From positions 30,579-94,578 of the forward strand of contig NZ_JAPHNL010000292.1 in NCBI RefSeq assembly GCF_026274175.1: a stretch of 64,000 bases of DNA, written 5' to 3'. This stretch comes from Streptomyces beihaiensis (GTDB taxonomy: Bacteria > Actinomycetota > Actinomycetes > Streptomycetales > Streptomycetaceae). The first letter of the stretch is position 1. Every line of letters begins with the position of its first letter. The notes under the pieces are model-generated. The model made no database searches. It saw only the letters and a program-made list of their open reading frames with translations, and was not told the origin of the DNA. Positions 36,401 to 44,300 of the stretch are shown one piece after another. The translations under genes were made by a program, and so were the position numbers.

Positions 36401-36583
36401 ATCGCCGAGCTGATGAAGATCGCCCGGGAGAAGGGCGCCGACCGCCGACTGCCCGCGCTTCCCGAGCGCGACGCCGACACGCCTCCGGCGCCGCCGCTCG
36501 GCCGACGCGCGCTTCGCGTCTCCACATACGCCGCCCTGGCCGCGGCGGCCACCGCGCTCGGCGTCCGCGCGTTGCGGCGCTGA
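33425..36583 (+). CDS. FAD-binding and (Fe-S) fused oxidoreductase (GlcD-GlcF/Dld-like)
   Basis: The 1,052-residue protein fuses two parts. Residues about 45-560 form an FAD-linked oxidase like GlcD/D-lactate dehydrogenase, with VVVPRTLDDVVAV, LSRGGGTSLSGE and GNIGNNSCGIHS. Residues about 595-1010 are a GlcF-like iron-sulfur part with a reduced first cluster (CVGVGKC), a full one near 660 (CLACKGCTNDCPVSVD) and two CCG motifs (HVCCGRP near 806, GGCCGLAG near 931). The C-terminus ends in a short hydrophobic/basic tail that may touch the membrane. It should oxidise a 2-hydroxy acid and pass electrons to quinone. It follows the enolase-superfamily gene by 28 bases. Confidence 0.9.
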   Translation: MAKPTRRTTRDIPAKTRPEIAGPPRARETLDVGRLERALRKAVDGEVRFDTGSLGLYAQDASNFRQVPIGVVVPRTLDDVVAVHKICHRFGAPVLSRGGGTSLSGETVNEAVVIDHSKYLTGIRDVDPDRRLVTCETGVINEELNRHTGRHNLVFGPDPSSHSRCVIGGNIGNNSCGIHSVQSQLYGPGPRTSDNVHALEIVTYDGERFWVGVDEEKDLDRIIAEGGRKGEIYAALRDLRDTYADAIRAGFRSEKEVPRRVSGYNLDELLPERGFNVARALVGTESTCATVLRARLMLTPAMLQRTTVVVEYDDLADAAEHCTELIERWKPIGLEALDDQLIRNQQLSNMNAEDIQELPRVNGGGAWLVVQFGADSTEESLSRAQGFVHWLTDDKGYARDRIRIAKSKQEGGTSEHLWAIRESGLGSTAFPPGGKDHWPGWEDSAVPPDRIGEYVRKLRQVMDKHGITGAMYGHFGQGCIHCRLSFDLRTADGLATYRAFMEEAADLCVSMGGSVSGEHGDGQQRGELLERQYGPELVRAMREFKAIWDPQWKMSPGKVVDAYRMDENLKLGTDYNPPRVPLKFAYEEDGGDFAHATLRCVGVGKCRVPRAETTMCPSYQVTREEKHTTRGRARLLYEMLKGDVITDGWQSKEVYDALDLCLACKGCTNDCPVSVDMPTYKAEFLHHHFKSPGRRRPRHAYAFGFIDQAARIASRAPELANLATHTPGLARLAKLVAGIDRHRPLPRFAPMTLQEWFARRGGTANPSGRPVVLFPDTFNNYFHTGVGVACVEAIEAAGWRVIMPEQHVCCGRPLYDYGFLDAAERYLHRVLDVLRPHLRAGTPVVGMEPSCLAVFKDELRKLLPHDDDAKRLTRNAYHFPEFFQTFGIRPPRLDGTALLWGHCHQRATGGTDPEQQLLEKMGLEVQNLQGGCCGLAGSWGFESGKYGISLDCGEQALLPAVRDADEDRVVVADGFSCKTQIKDAGTGRKALHIAELMKIAREKGADRRLPALPERDADTPPAPPLGRRALRVSTYAALAAAATALGVRALRR

Positions 36584-36638
36584 GTCGACCGGCCGACCGG
36601 CCGGCGCAAGGTGATACCGACGAGGAACGGAGAGCATC

Positions 36639-37214
36639 ATGGCTGAGGGACTCAGCGACCGGGACAAGGCCGCACGACTGCCCGACGGCGACGTGGTGGC
36701 GATCCTGCTGGAACAGCACGCCCGGATCAAGGAACTCTTCGCCACGGTGAAGGGAGCCGGGGGCGACGCCAAGAAGGAAGCGTTCGACGAGCTGCGGGCC
36801 CTGCTCGCGGTCCACGAGACCGCCGAGGAGATGATCGTACGGCCGGTCGCCAAGGACACCGCCGGCAAGGACGAAGCCGACGCCCGCAACGAGGAAGAGT
36901 CACAGGCCAACAAGGTTCTCGCCGAGCTGGAGAAGCTGGACGTCACCAGCCCCGAGTTCGATGCCCAACTCGCCGAGTTCGAGCGGTCCGTCGTCGAGCA
37001 CGCCGAGCAGGAGGAGCAGGAGGAGTTTCCGGCCGTGCGGGCCGGCTGCACCGAGGAGCAGCTGCAGAAGATGGGCAGGCGCCTGCAATCGGCCGAGAAG
37101 ATGGCACCGACGCACCCGCACCCCGCGGCGGCCGGGTCCCCCGCGGCGCAGTGGATGACAGGGCCGTTCGTCTCCATGGTCGACCGTGCCAAGGACGCCC
37201 TCAGCAGGACCTGA
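36639..37214 (+). CDS. Hemerythrin HHE domain protein
   Basis: The 191-residue protein starts at ATG 36639 after AACGGAGAG. It is a four-helix bundle with the iron-ligand pattern visible: LLEQHARIKELF, LLAVHETAEEMIV and VVEHAEQEEQEEF. Such proteins bind a di-iron site and sense or store O2 or respond to nitrosative/oxidative stress. The C-terminal 50 residues are Pro/Ala-rich. It lies 55 bases after the FAD/Fe-S gene and just upstream of the ECF sigma gene. Confidence 0.88.
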   Translation: MAEGLSDRDKAARLPDGDVVAILLEQHARIKELFATVKGAGGDAKKEAFDELRALLAVHETAEEMIVRPVAKDTAGKDEADARNEEESQANKVLAELEKLDVTSPEFDAQLAEFERSVVEHAEQEEQEEFPAVRAGCTEEQLQKMGRRLQSAEKMAPTHPHPAAAGSPAAQWMTGPFVSMVDRAKDALSRT

Positions 37215-37231
37215 ACCTTCCCTGACGCCGA

Positions 37232-37288
37232 CTGCCCCACCCGCCCGGCCCGCGGTCTGTCCGACCCGGCCCGCGCGTCGTGGGGCAG
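37232..37288 (+). terminator. Inverted repeat after the hemerythrin gene
   Basis: CTGCCCCAC pairs with GTGGGGCAG across a GC-rich 39-base loop and is followed by CGGGCTCTTCTT. It starts 17 bases after the hemerythrin stop and precedes the SigK promoter. Confidence 0.5.
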
Positions 37289-37348
37289 CGGGCTCTTCTT
37301 GGTCGGGCGCAGGCGCCGGAAGGCCGTCTGCGTCGCGCGTAGGGTGAC

Positions 37349-37376
37349 CAATCCCCACCTCGCGCGGCGTCGGATT
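37349..37376 (+). promoter_or_regulatory. ECF-type promoter of the sigma/anti-sigma operon
   Basis: CAATCC and CGGATT are separated by exactly 16 bases, 45 bases before the GTG at 37421. The identical hexamers with identical spacing occur upstream of the molybdopterin oxidoreductase gene on the other strand (46846-46873), which suggests both are read by this ECF sigma factor. Confidence 0.7.
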
Positions 37377-37420
37377 ACCCAGGGCTGTTCCGCCCCTGCC
37401 GCCTCCATGGGAGAGCCATT

Positions 37421-38005
37421 GTGAATGAACCCGTATACATCGGCAGCGATCCCGCCGCCAAACCTGACCTTCAACAGCTGGTCCACGAGGTGGCCCTGGG
37501 CGATCAGGAGGCGTTCGCCTCGCTCTACGACGCCGTGGCCGGCTCCGTTCTCGGGGTCGCCCGAGCTGTCCTGCGTGATCAGGCGCAGTCGGAAGAGGTG
37601 GCACAGGAGGTGCTGACGGAGGTGTGGCGAACCGCCCCGCGCTACCGGCCCGAGCGAGGCACGGCCATCAACTGGATCCTCACCCTCGCCCACCGACGAG
37701 CCGTGGACCGGGTCCGCTCCGTGGAGGCCGCGGCGGCCCGTGACACCAAGGCCGCGCTGCTGGAGCACCACCCCGCCTACGACGAGGTGACCGAGCAGGT
37801 CGAGACCCGGCTGGAGCGGGAGCAGGTGAGGCGCTGCCTGCGCACTCTGACCGAGTTGCAGCGTCAGTCGGTCACTCTTGCCTACTACCGCGGCCTGACC
37901 TACCGGGAGGTCGCCGAAGTGCTGTCGCTGCCGCTCGGCACCGTCAAGACCCGGTTGCGGGACGGGCTCATCCGACTCCGCGACTGCCTGGGGGTGACCG
38001 CATGA
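37421..38005 (+). CDS. sigK: ECF sigma factor, SigK type
   Basis: The 194-residue protein starts at GTG 37421 after GGGAGAG. It contains sigma region 2 (AFASLYDAVAGSVLGVARAV through EVAQEVLTEVWRTAPRYRPERG) and region 4 (QRQSVTLAYYRGLTYREVAEVLSLPLGT shortened here to its key part YREVAEVL and GTVKTRLRDGL). It overlaps its anti-sigma gene by four bases. The identification as SigK rests on the neighbouring gene set, which mirrors M. tuberculosis Rv0444c-Rv0449c and mpt70/83, and on the length and opening of the protein. It probably activates its own operon and the oxidoreductase/fasciclin genes. Confidence 0.85.
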   Translation: MNEPVYIGSDPAAKPDLQQLVHEVALGDQEAFASLYDAVAGSVLGVARAVLRDQAQSEEVAQEVLTEVWRTAPRYRPERGTAINWILTLAHRRAVDRVRSVEAAAARDTKAALLEHHPAYDEVTEQVETRLEREQVRRCLRTLTELQRQSVTLAYYRGLTYREVAEVLSLPLGTVKTRLRDGLIRLRDCLGVTA

Positions 38006-38751
38006 CCACGACCGATCTGCACGCTCTGACCGGTGTCTACGCCGTGCACGCGCTGCACGGCGATGAACGTGCCGCGTTCGAGCGTCACCTGGCCGAGTGC
38101 GACACCTGCCGCCAGGAGGTGGCCGAGTTCACAGCCACGACCGGCCGGCTGGCCCTCGCCGCCACGGTGACCACGCGCCCCGCCATGCGGGAGCAGGTCC
38201 TGGAGCGCATCACCACCGTGCGGCAGGTTCCGCCCGGTGCCGCGCCGCTGGAGCGAGTACGCCGCGGCACCCGGCGAGGACGGGGCCTGGCCCGGTGGGC
38301 GCTGGCCGTCAGTGTGGCCGCCGCGGCCTCCTTCGGCGGCGCCGCCGTGTGGCAGTACGAGCGCGCTCAGAGCGCGCGGCACGAGGCCGCACAGGCGCAG
38401 CGGCACGCCGAGGACCTGGCGGGCGTGCTGGCCGCGCCCGACGCCACGTCGCGTTCGGTGAAGATGGCGGGCGGCGCGGGAACGCTTGTGGTCTCCGCCG
38501 ACCGTGACCAAGCCGTGTTCGTGGCCTCGGGGATGACCGCGCCTCCGCGGGGCAAGGTGTACCAGCTGTGGTTCGCCGACGGCGGGAAAATGCGTTCGGC
38601 CGGTCTGCTCGACCCTGACCGCGGCAGCCAGGCGGTCCTCATGCAGGGCGCGGTCGACGGGGCCTCGGGCGTCGGCATCACGGTGGAGCCGGCCGGGGGA
38701 TCGAAGCAGCCGACCTCGGCGCCCCTCGCCCTGCTCGGCATGCCGACGTGA
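38002..38751 (+). CDS. rskA: Membrane anti-sigma factor, RskA type
   Basis: The 249-residue protein starts at ATG 38002 in an ATGA overlap with the sigma gene. The cytoplasmic N-terminus has a zinc-finger anti-sigma motif, His29-x3-Cys33-x2-Cys36 (HLAECDTC). One membrane helix follows (about residues 92-112), then an extracytoplasmic RskA domain with GKVYQLWFADGGKM. Known relatives hold the sigma factor until proteolysis on an external redox or stress cue. Confidence 0.9.
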   Translation: MTTTDLHALTGVYAVHALHGDERAAFERHLAECDTCRQEVAEFTATTGRLALAATVTTRPAMREQVLERITTVRQVPPGAAPLERVRRGTRRGRGLARWALAVSVAAAASFGGAAVWQYERAQSARHEAAQAQRHAEDLAGVLAAPDATSRSVKMAGGAGTLVVSADRDQAVFVASGMTAPPRGKVYQLWFADGGKMRSAGLLDPDRGSQAVLMQGAVDGASGVGITVEPAGGSKQPTSAPLALLGMPT

Positions 38752-38756
38752 GGCCA

Positions 38757-38794
38757 CGCGTGGGGAGCCGGCCGACGGGCGGGCTCCCCACGCG
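38757..38794. terminator. Bidirectional terminator between convergent operons
   Basis: CGCGTGGGGAGCC pairs perfectly with GGCTCCCCACGCG around a 12-base loop, six bases after the anti-sigma stop and reaching the last codon of the DUF1295 gene on the other strand. Confidence 0.85.
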
Positions 38795-38795
38795 G

Positions 38796-39605
38796 CTATC
38801 CGCGTCGGCGCGGCGGCCGGGGAAAGAAGCCGCTGGTGCGGGCGGCGTACGCGTCCCAGCCGCTACGCCCGGCCATGTGCCTCTCCAGCAGCCGTTTGCC
38901 ACTTCCGTTGATCAGCAGCGTGCTCATCACCAGCGGCGAGACGACGCACAGGAGCGCCGCCTGCCATCCGCCGTCGCAGGCGACGAGGAAGAGCCCCCAC
39001 CACACCAGGAAGTCCCCGAAGTAGTTGGGGTGCCGGGTCAGCCGCCACAGCCCCTGGTCCATGACGCGGCCCCGATTGGCCGCGTCCGCCTTGAAGCGGG
39101 CGAGCTGGGCATCGCCCACGGCCTCGAAGAAGAGCCCGACGCACCAGACGGCCGTGCCGACGAAGGCCAGGACGGACAGCGGCCGGGACGTGTACTGGGC
39201 TGCCTGGACCGGCAGGGACACCAGCCACACCAGAGCCCCCTGCAACAGGTAGATCATCCGCAGGGCGTACAGGTTCCGGTCGCCCCGCGCGCGGGACAGC
39301 ATCGCCTCGTAGCGCGGGTCCTCGCCGTGGCCGCCGCCCCGGCGCGCGATGTGGAACGCGAGTCGCGACCCCCACCCGACCGTCAAGGCCGTGACCAGCA
39401 GCCGCCTGCCGGGATCGCCCTGCCCCGCCGAGACACCGAAGGTGACCAGGGCCACCGCGGCAAAGGCCGGCCCCCAGGCGATGTCGACGACACGGTGCAC
39501 GCCCAGGCGGAGGGCGATGGCGAATGTGCCGAGCATGACGATCACAGCGGTCACCGCCGCCCATCCGAGGTTGGCGGCCAACCCACCCCAGGTCACCGCG
39601 TTCAC
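38796..39605 (-). CDS. DUF1295 (steroid 5-alpha-reductase-like) membrane protein
   Basis: The 269-residue protein starts at GTG 39605 in a GTGA overlap with the upstream methyltransferase. It has six to seven membrane helices and the C-terminal motif WRLTRHPNYFGDFLVWWG, shared with isoprenylcysteine methyltransferases and steroid 5-alpha reductases. It corresponds to Rv0446c in the M. tuberculosis sigK locus. It is the last gene of a five-gene operon and probably reduces or modifies an unusual fatty acyl or isoprenoid substrate in the membrane. Confidence 0.9.
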   Translation of the reverse strand: MNAVTWGGLAANLGWAAVTAVIVMLGTFAIALRLGVHRVVDIAWGPAFAAVALVTFGVSAGQGDPGRRLLVTALTVGWGSRLAFHIARRGGGHGEDPRYEAMLSRARGDRNLYALRMIYLLQGALVWLVSLPVQAAQYTSRPLSVLAFVGTAVWCVGLFFEAVGDAQLARFKADAANRGRVMDQGLWRLTRHPNYFGDFLVWWGLFLVACDGGWQAALLCVVSPLVMSTLLINGSGKRLLERHMAGRSGWDAYAARTSGFFPRPPRRRG

Positions 39606-40918
39606 CGGCCGTCCAGATGCCGGTACCAGCCCTGTGCTTCCACCCCGGTCAGGCCGCTGTCGCCCGTCGCGCTCGGACGTACGGCGAGGAACTGGTCCAC
39701 CCCCATGCGCCGCTCCTCGAAGGCCAGGGCGCCGCCGACCAGGTACAGCCGCCACACACGGGCCACCTCCTCGCCGACCAGCCGGACGAACTGCGGCCAC
39801 CGTTCCTCCAACGTGCGGTGCCAGGCGCCGATGGTGCGCACGTAGTGCTCGCGCAGCGACTCCACCGACCGGACGTCCAGACCGGCGGCCTCCAGCAGGC
39901 AGACCGTCTCTCCCATCGGGCGCATGTGCATGTCCGGCGCGATGTACGCCTCGATGAACGCGCCGCCGCCCGGTGCGCGGGTGCCCCGGGACATCTGCTG
40001 GACCAGCACCCGCCCGTGCGGGCGGACCAGCCGGTGCAGGGCGGCGGCGAAGGCGGGATATGCGTCGTCCCCGACGTGTTCCCCCATCTCGATGGTCGCG
40101 ACGGCGTCGTAGGCCGAGCCGGTGATGTCCCGGTAGTCCTGGCACACCACCTCCACCCGGTGCTCAAGCCGTCGCTCGCGCACCTGTTCCCGCACGTGAG
40201 CGGCCTGCTCCCGGGACAGTGTGACGGCGGTGACCCGCGCCTCGTGCACCTCGGCCGCGTACAGGGCGAGCGCCCCCCAGCCGCAGCCGACGTCCAGCAG
40301 GCGCGCACCGGGCACCAGGCCGAGCTTGCGGCAGACGAGTTCCAGTTTGGCGCGCTGCGCCTCGGCCGGGCTCACCTCGGGCTCGGCTCCGGTCCAGTAG
40401 CCGCAGGAGTAGGCCATGGTGTCGTCGAGCAGGAGGCGGTAGAAGGCGTTGGACAGGTCGTAGTGGTGACTGACGGCCGCGCGGTCGCGGGCCTTGCTGT
40501 GCGGGCGGCCCCGCAGCCTGGCCTGGGCCGCCGGTGCGGGCGGGCGCGGCCCGAGACCACCGAGCCGTGTGGCCTCGGTGACGGCGCGGGCCCAGTCCGC
40601 CGGGGAGAGCCGCGGCGCGCGAAGGCCCCGTTCCCTCGCGGCGGCCCACAGGGCACGCAACCCCTGGGCCAGGTCGCCCTCCACGTCGAGCTCGCCCGTG
40701 ATGTACGCCTGGGCGAGGCCGAGTTCGCCGGGCTGCCACAGCAGCCGACGCAGCGCGCGCCTTGAGCGCACGACGACCACGGGGGCGTCGGCGGGACCGG
40801 CCTCGCTGCCGTCCCAGGCGCGCAGCCGCACCGGCAGGGGGCCGTCGAGCGCCGCCTCGGCGAGGGCGGCGAGCCGCCGCGCGGCACCGGCGCGGACTGG
40901 GGTGCGGGCGATCGTCAT
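39602..40918 (-). CDS. CFA-type S-adenosylmethionine methyltransferase, second copy
   Basis: The 438-residue protein starts at ATG 40918 in an ATGA overlap with the first copy. It has the CFA-synthase N-terminal region, then SHHYDLSNAFYRLLLDDTMAYSC and the SAM motif LLDVGCGWGALALYAA. The bicarbonate-type active-site region reads EMGEHVGDDAYPAFAAAL. It would methylate or cyclopropanate an unsaturated acyl chain of a membrane phospholipid. It is a diverged paralogue of its neighbour; M. tuberculosis has one (ufaA1) at this position. Confidence 0.9.
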   Translation of the reverse strand: MTIARTPVRAGAARRLAALAEAALDGPLPVRLRAWDGSEAGPADAPVVVVRSRRALRRLLWQPGELGLAQAYITGELDVEGDLAQGLRALWAAARERGLRAPRLSPADWARAVTEATRLGGLGPRPPAPAAQARLRGRPHSKARDRAAVSHHYDLSNAFYRLLLDDTMAYSCGYWTGAEPEVSPAEAQRAKLELVCRKLGLVPGARLLDVGCGWGALALYAAEVHEARVTAVTLSREQAAHVREQVRERRLEHRVEVVCQDYRDITGSAYDAVATIEMGEHVGDDAYPAFAAALHRLVRPHGRVLVQQMSRGTRAPGGGAFIEAYIAPDMHMRPMGETVCLLEAAGLDVRSVESLREHYVRTIGAWHRTLEERWPQFVRLVGEEVARVWRLYLVGGALAFEERRMGVDQFLAVRPSATGDSGLTGVEAQGWYRHLDGR

Positions 40919-42201
40919 CGGACCGGGTTCTCCTTGGTGAGCAGGTACTGCTGGACGTCGAGGTACCCCGAACGGAACCCCGCCTCGGAGTACGCCAGGT
41001 AGAAGGTCCACAACCGGCGGAAGATCTCGTCGAAGCCCAGGGCGGCGACATCGTCGGCGCGGTCCGCGAACCGCTCGCGCCACAGGCGCAGTGTCTCGGC
41101 GTAGTGATCGCCGAAACCGTGACGGGCGGTGATCGCGAGTCCCGTGTGGGTGCGAACCGTCTCTTCGACGGCCGTCGTGGAGGGGATCAGCCCGCCGGGA
41201 AAGACGTACTTCTGGATCCAGGTGTGGGTGTCGCGGGCGGCCAGCATCCGCTCGTGGGGCATGGTGATGGCCTGGAGGGCGGCCCGGCCGCCCGGTGCGA
41301 GGCGCTGGTCGAGAGTCTGGAAGTAGACCGGCCAGAACTCGGCGCCGACGGCTTCGATCATCTCCACGCTGACGACGGCGTCGTAGGTACCGCGGGCTTC
41401 GCGGTAGTCGCACAGCTCGATCGAGACGCGGTCGGCGTGACCGGCCTCGCCGACGCGGTCCAGAGCCAGCGCGCGCTGTTCCCGGGAGAGGGTGAGCGAG
41501 GTGACCTGCGCGCCGCGGGCGGCGGCCCGCAGCGCGAGTTCGCCCCAGCCGGTGCCGATCTCCAGCAGGCGGGTGCCCTCGCGGACGCCGGCCAGGTCGA
41601 GCAGACGGTCGATCTTGCGCCGCTGGGCCTGGGCCAGCAGTGACCAGTCGGCGGGGAAACTGCGGAAGACGGCCGACGAGTAGCTGAGTGTCTCGTCGAG
41701 GAACAGCGCGAACAGGTCGTTGGACAGGTCGTAGTGACGGCTGATGTTGGTGCGCGAACCATCCGGCGTGTTGCGCTGAGTGTCGGGCTGTCGCTGCGCC
41801 CACAGCCCTCGCAGCCGCTGCAATCGGGGCGGGACGAGGTCGGCCGCGTGCGCGGCCAGCACGGTGAGCGCGCCGACCAGATCCGGTGCGTCCCACTCGC
41901 CGGCCATGTACGACTCGCCGAACCCGATGAGCCCACGGGTGCCGACGCGGGCATGGAACGCCTTCGGGTCGCGTACTTCTATCAGCGGGCCGCCCAGGCC
42001 CGACACGGCACCTCCGGCGAACCGCACACGCAAAGGCAGGCGGCGCAGCGCGCGTTCCAGTACGGACGCGGTGACGGCTCTCACCGGCCAGGACGCCCTC
42101 GGTACGGCGACCACGTCGGGCCAGCGGCCGGTGTCGGCGGGTGAGGTTGCGTGGCGGCCGGAACGGTGACGGTCGGCGGGACGGGGCTGGACGTGGGTCA
42201 T
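40915..42201 (-). CDS. CFA-type S-adenosylmethionine methyltransferase, first copy (UfaA1-like)
   Basis: The 428-residue protein starts at ATG 42201 (ATGA overlap with DUF1365). It contains GFGESYMAGEWDAPDL, SRHYDLSNDLFALFLDETLSYS, the SAM site LLEIGTGWGELALRAA and SVEMIEAVGAEFWPVYF, all typical of cyclopropane/unsaturated fatty acid methyltransferases. It is the closer match of the two to UfaA1 (Rv0447c) in arrangement. It likely works with the amine-oxidase-like flavoprotein upstream on phospholipid acyl chains. Confidence 0.92.
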   Translation of the reverse strand: MTHVQPRPADRHRSGRHATSPADTGRWPDVVAVPRASWPVRAVTASVLERALRRLPLRVRFAGGAVSGLGGPLIEVRDPKAFHARVGTRGLIGFGESYMAGEWDAPDLVGALTVLAAHAADLVPPRLQRLRGLWAQRQPDTQRNTPDGSRTNISRHYDLSNDLFALFLDETLSYSSAVFRSFPADWSLLAQAQRRKIDRLLDLAGVREGTRLLEIGTGWGELALRAAARGAQVTSLTLSREQRALALDRVGEAGHADRVSIELCDYREARGTYDAVVSVEMIEAVGAEFWPVYFQTLDQRLAPGGRAALQAITMPHERMLAARDTHTWIQKYVFPGGLIPSTTAVEETVRTHTGLAITARHGFGDHYAETLRLWRERFADRADDVAALGFDEIFRRLWTFYLAYSEAGFRSGYLDVQQYLLTKENPVR

Positions 42202-42956
42202 GATGCTCTCTTCGGGGTGCGGCGGCCCGGGCGCGGCTGCACCGGCAGACCCCGCAGAATCAGGCGGATACCGTGGAAGCGGATGGCGGCCGACACCCTC
42301 AGGGTCGACCAGGGACGGAGCAGGGCCAGGCGCAGCAGTGCCGGGGCCGTCGCTTCACAGCGCCTGCCGTGAACAGCCGCTGTGAAGGGCGGGCATCCGG
42401 GCCGCCGCAGTCGTACGGACATACGCAACCGCTCATCGGGCGGCGGGATGCGCATCTCGTAGTGGCCGTCCACCGGGTTGAAGGGCGACACGTAGAAATC
42501 CTTGGCGGCCGTGGCGTTGCCCGTCGTGTCGGGGTGCAGCAGGTAGGCGTGGCGCTCGCCGTAGGTGTTGTGGACCTCCGCCACCGCACAGCGCAGGTCC
42601 CCGTCGGGGCCGTAACACCAGTACACGGTGAGCGGGTTGAAGACGTGACCGAGGGTCCGGGCGTGGCCGAGCATCAGCACCCGGCCGCCGTGCAGATCGA
42701 CGCCGTGCTCGGCCAGGAACGCGTCGAGCGCGGCCCGGATCGACGGGGCCCGCCCCGTGAAGTGGTCGCGCGCACGGAACCGGGCGAGCGGCCGCAGCGG
42801 ACGCGACAGTACGGGCAACCGGTCGACGTCGACCAGCCACACGTAGGTGCGGTGCCGCAGGGCGTAGCGCCGTGGCGCCCGGCGTAGGTGGGTGATCGTG
42901 CACGGATACAGTGCCGGCGTCCCCGGCGGTGCCGGCTTGTGGTCGGACGCGGTCAC
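42198..42956 (-). CDS. DUF1365 family protein
   Basis: The 252-residue protein starts at GTG 42956, where GTGA overlaps the upstream stop. It has the DUF1365 features ALYPCTITHLRRAPRRYALR, then RVLMLGHARTLGHVFNPLTV and EVHNTYGERHAYLL. The family is almost always found between this flavoprotein and a CFA-type methyltransferase, and matches Rv0448c. No reaction has been assigned to it as far as I know; a role in the same lipid modification is inferred from context. Confidence 0.9.
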   Translation of the reverse strand: MTASDHKPAPPGTPALYPCTITHLRRAPRRYALRHRTYVWLVDVDRLPVLSRPLRPLARFRARDHFTGRAPSIRAALDAFLAEHGVDLHGGRVLMLGHARTLGHVFNPLTVYWCYGPDGDLRCAVAEVHNTYGERHAYLLHPDTTGNATAAKDFYVSPFNPVDGHYEMRIPPPDERLRMSVRLRRPGCPPFTAAVHGRRCEATAPALLRLALLRPWSTLRVSAAIRFHGIRLILRGLPVQPRPGRRTPKRAS

Positions 42957-44263
42957 CACGTCACTCCCAGAGCGGCCGCGGCCGCCACGCCGCTGCGGCA
43001 GCCGTCCTCGTGGAAGCCCCAGCCGTGGTAGGCCCCCGCGAACGCGGTCACGGCCGTGTTCAGCGTGGGGAGCCGGCGCTGCGCGGCGACCGACTCGGAC
43101 GTGAAGACGGGATGTTCGTAGGTCATACGGGCGAGCACCAGGTCGGGGTCGACACGGTCCTGGCCGCCCAGGGTGACGACATAGGTCTGGGGGGCGTTCA
43201 GGCGTTGCAGCCGGTTCATGTCGTAGCTCACCCGCACTCGGTCGGCGCCGACCCGGCAGCCGGGCATGAGGTAGTTCCAGGAGGCGCGGGCCCCGCTCGC
43301 CCGTGGGAGCAGGCTGGTGTCGGTGTGCAGCAGGGTGGCGTTGCGCGAGTAGCGGTGGGCGCCCAGGATCTCCTTCTCGTCCGGGGTCGCGTCGGCGAGG
43401 AGACGCAGCGCCTGGTCGGGATGGGTGGCGACGACGACGTGGTCGTAGAAGGCGGTGGTCCCGTCGTCGGCGGTCACGTCCACGCCGTCGGCGCGTCGGA
43501 GCACGGAGCGTACGGGGGTGCCCGCGCGCACCGCGTGAAGACCGGCCGCGATCCGCTCGACGTACGTTCCCGAGCCGCCGGTGACGGTCCGCCACACCGG
43601 CGACCCGCTCACCGAGAGCATGCCGTGGTGGGCGAGGAACCGGAAGAGATGGGCGGCCGGATACCGCAGGGCCGTCTGCCCGTCACAGGACCACACCGCG
43701 GACACCATCGGCGTCATGAAGTGGGCGAGGAAGTAGGACGAGAATCCGGCGCGGTCCAGGAACGCGCCGAGCGACAGCGTGTCGTCGGCCCCGGTCTCCA
43801 GGAGGTGGCGGGCGGCGCGGTGGAAGCGGGGCACCTCCGCCAGCATGCGCAGGTACGGCGGGCGCAGGGCGTTGCGGGGTTGGGCGAGCAGCCCGCGAAG
43901 ACCGCGGGCACCGGCGTATTCCAGTCCGCAGCCCTCGCACCGGACCGACATGCTCATCTCCGACTCCTGTGTGGCGACGCCCAGTTCGCGCAAGAGACGC
44001 AGGAGGTTCGGGTAGGTGCGGCGGTTGTGGACGATGAAACCGGAGTCGACGCGGTGGGTGCGTCCGTCGGACGAGGTCAGTTCGTGGGTGTGGGCGTGGC
44101 CGCCGAGCCGGTCGTCGGCCTCGTACAGCGTCACGGCATGGGCTTTGCCCAGGATGTGCGCGGCGGTCAGTCCCGCCACTCCGCTGCCGATGACGGCCGT
44201 ACGGCGCAGGCCCCGCACACCGGCGGCCCGCCCGCCCGGCGTCGCGTCGGACGGTCTGTCCAT
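42953..44263 (-). CDS. FAD-dependent amine oxidase-like flavoprotein
   Basis: The 436-residue protein starts at ATG 44263 with GGGAGGGAG upstream. It has an N-terminal dinucleotide fold (AVIGSGVAGLTAAHILG), the following acid E in YEADDRLGGHAHTHEL, and a C-terminal FAD-contact segment GAYHGWGFHEDGC. It matches Rv0449c and the flavoproteins (UfaO-type) found beside CFA-like enzymes in Rhodobacter, where they help form furan fatty acids. It is the first gene of a five-gene operon. No copy of the SigK promoter pattern lies directly upstream, so transcription may come through the preceding terminator or from an unseen promoter. Confidence 0.9.
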   Translation of the reverse strand: MDRPSDATPGGRAAGVRGLRRTAVIGSGVAGLTAAHILGKAHAVTLYEADDRLGGHAHTHELTSSDGRTHRVDSGFIVHNRRTYPNLLRLLRELGVATQESEMSMSVRCEGCGLEYAGARGLRGLLAQPRNALRPPYLRMLAEVPRFHRAARHLLETGADDTLSLGAFLDRAGFSSYFLAHFMTPMVSAVWSCDGQTALRYPAAHLFRFLAHHGMLSVSGSPVWRTVTGGSGTYVERIAAGLHAVRAGTPVRSVLRRADGVDVTADDGTTAFYDHVVVATHPDQALRLLADATPDEKEILGAHRYSRNATLLHTDTSLLPRASGARASWNYLMPGCRVGADRVRVSYDMNRLQRLNAPQTYVVTLGGQDRVDPDLVLARMTYEHPVFTSESVAAQRRLPTLNTAVTAFAGAYHGWGFHEDGCRSGVAAAAALGVTW

Positions 44264-44300
44264 GATGGTGTCTCCCTCCCCGGACGGGTGAACGGCGAGC

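Noticed and set aside
33344-37771. A 1,475-codon open frame on the minus strand
   Set aside because: It runs antisense to five well-supported genes (enolase-superfamily end, FAD/Fe-S oxidoreductase, hemerythrin, sigma start). Its product is Gly/Val/Asp-rich without motifs, the usual GC-bias shadow.
39602-41896. A 764-codon fusion of the two CFA-type methyltransferases
   Set aside because: The part before ATG 40918 is out of frame with the first methyltransferase and overlaps it. The ATGA overlap shows two separate genes.
42198-43595. Extended N-terminus for the DUF1365 gene
   Set aside because: The extra region is antiparallel-free but out of frame with the flavoprotein gene on the same strand, which is intact. 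GTG 42956 gives the normal family length.
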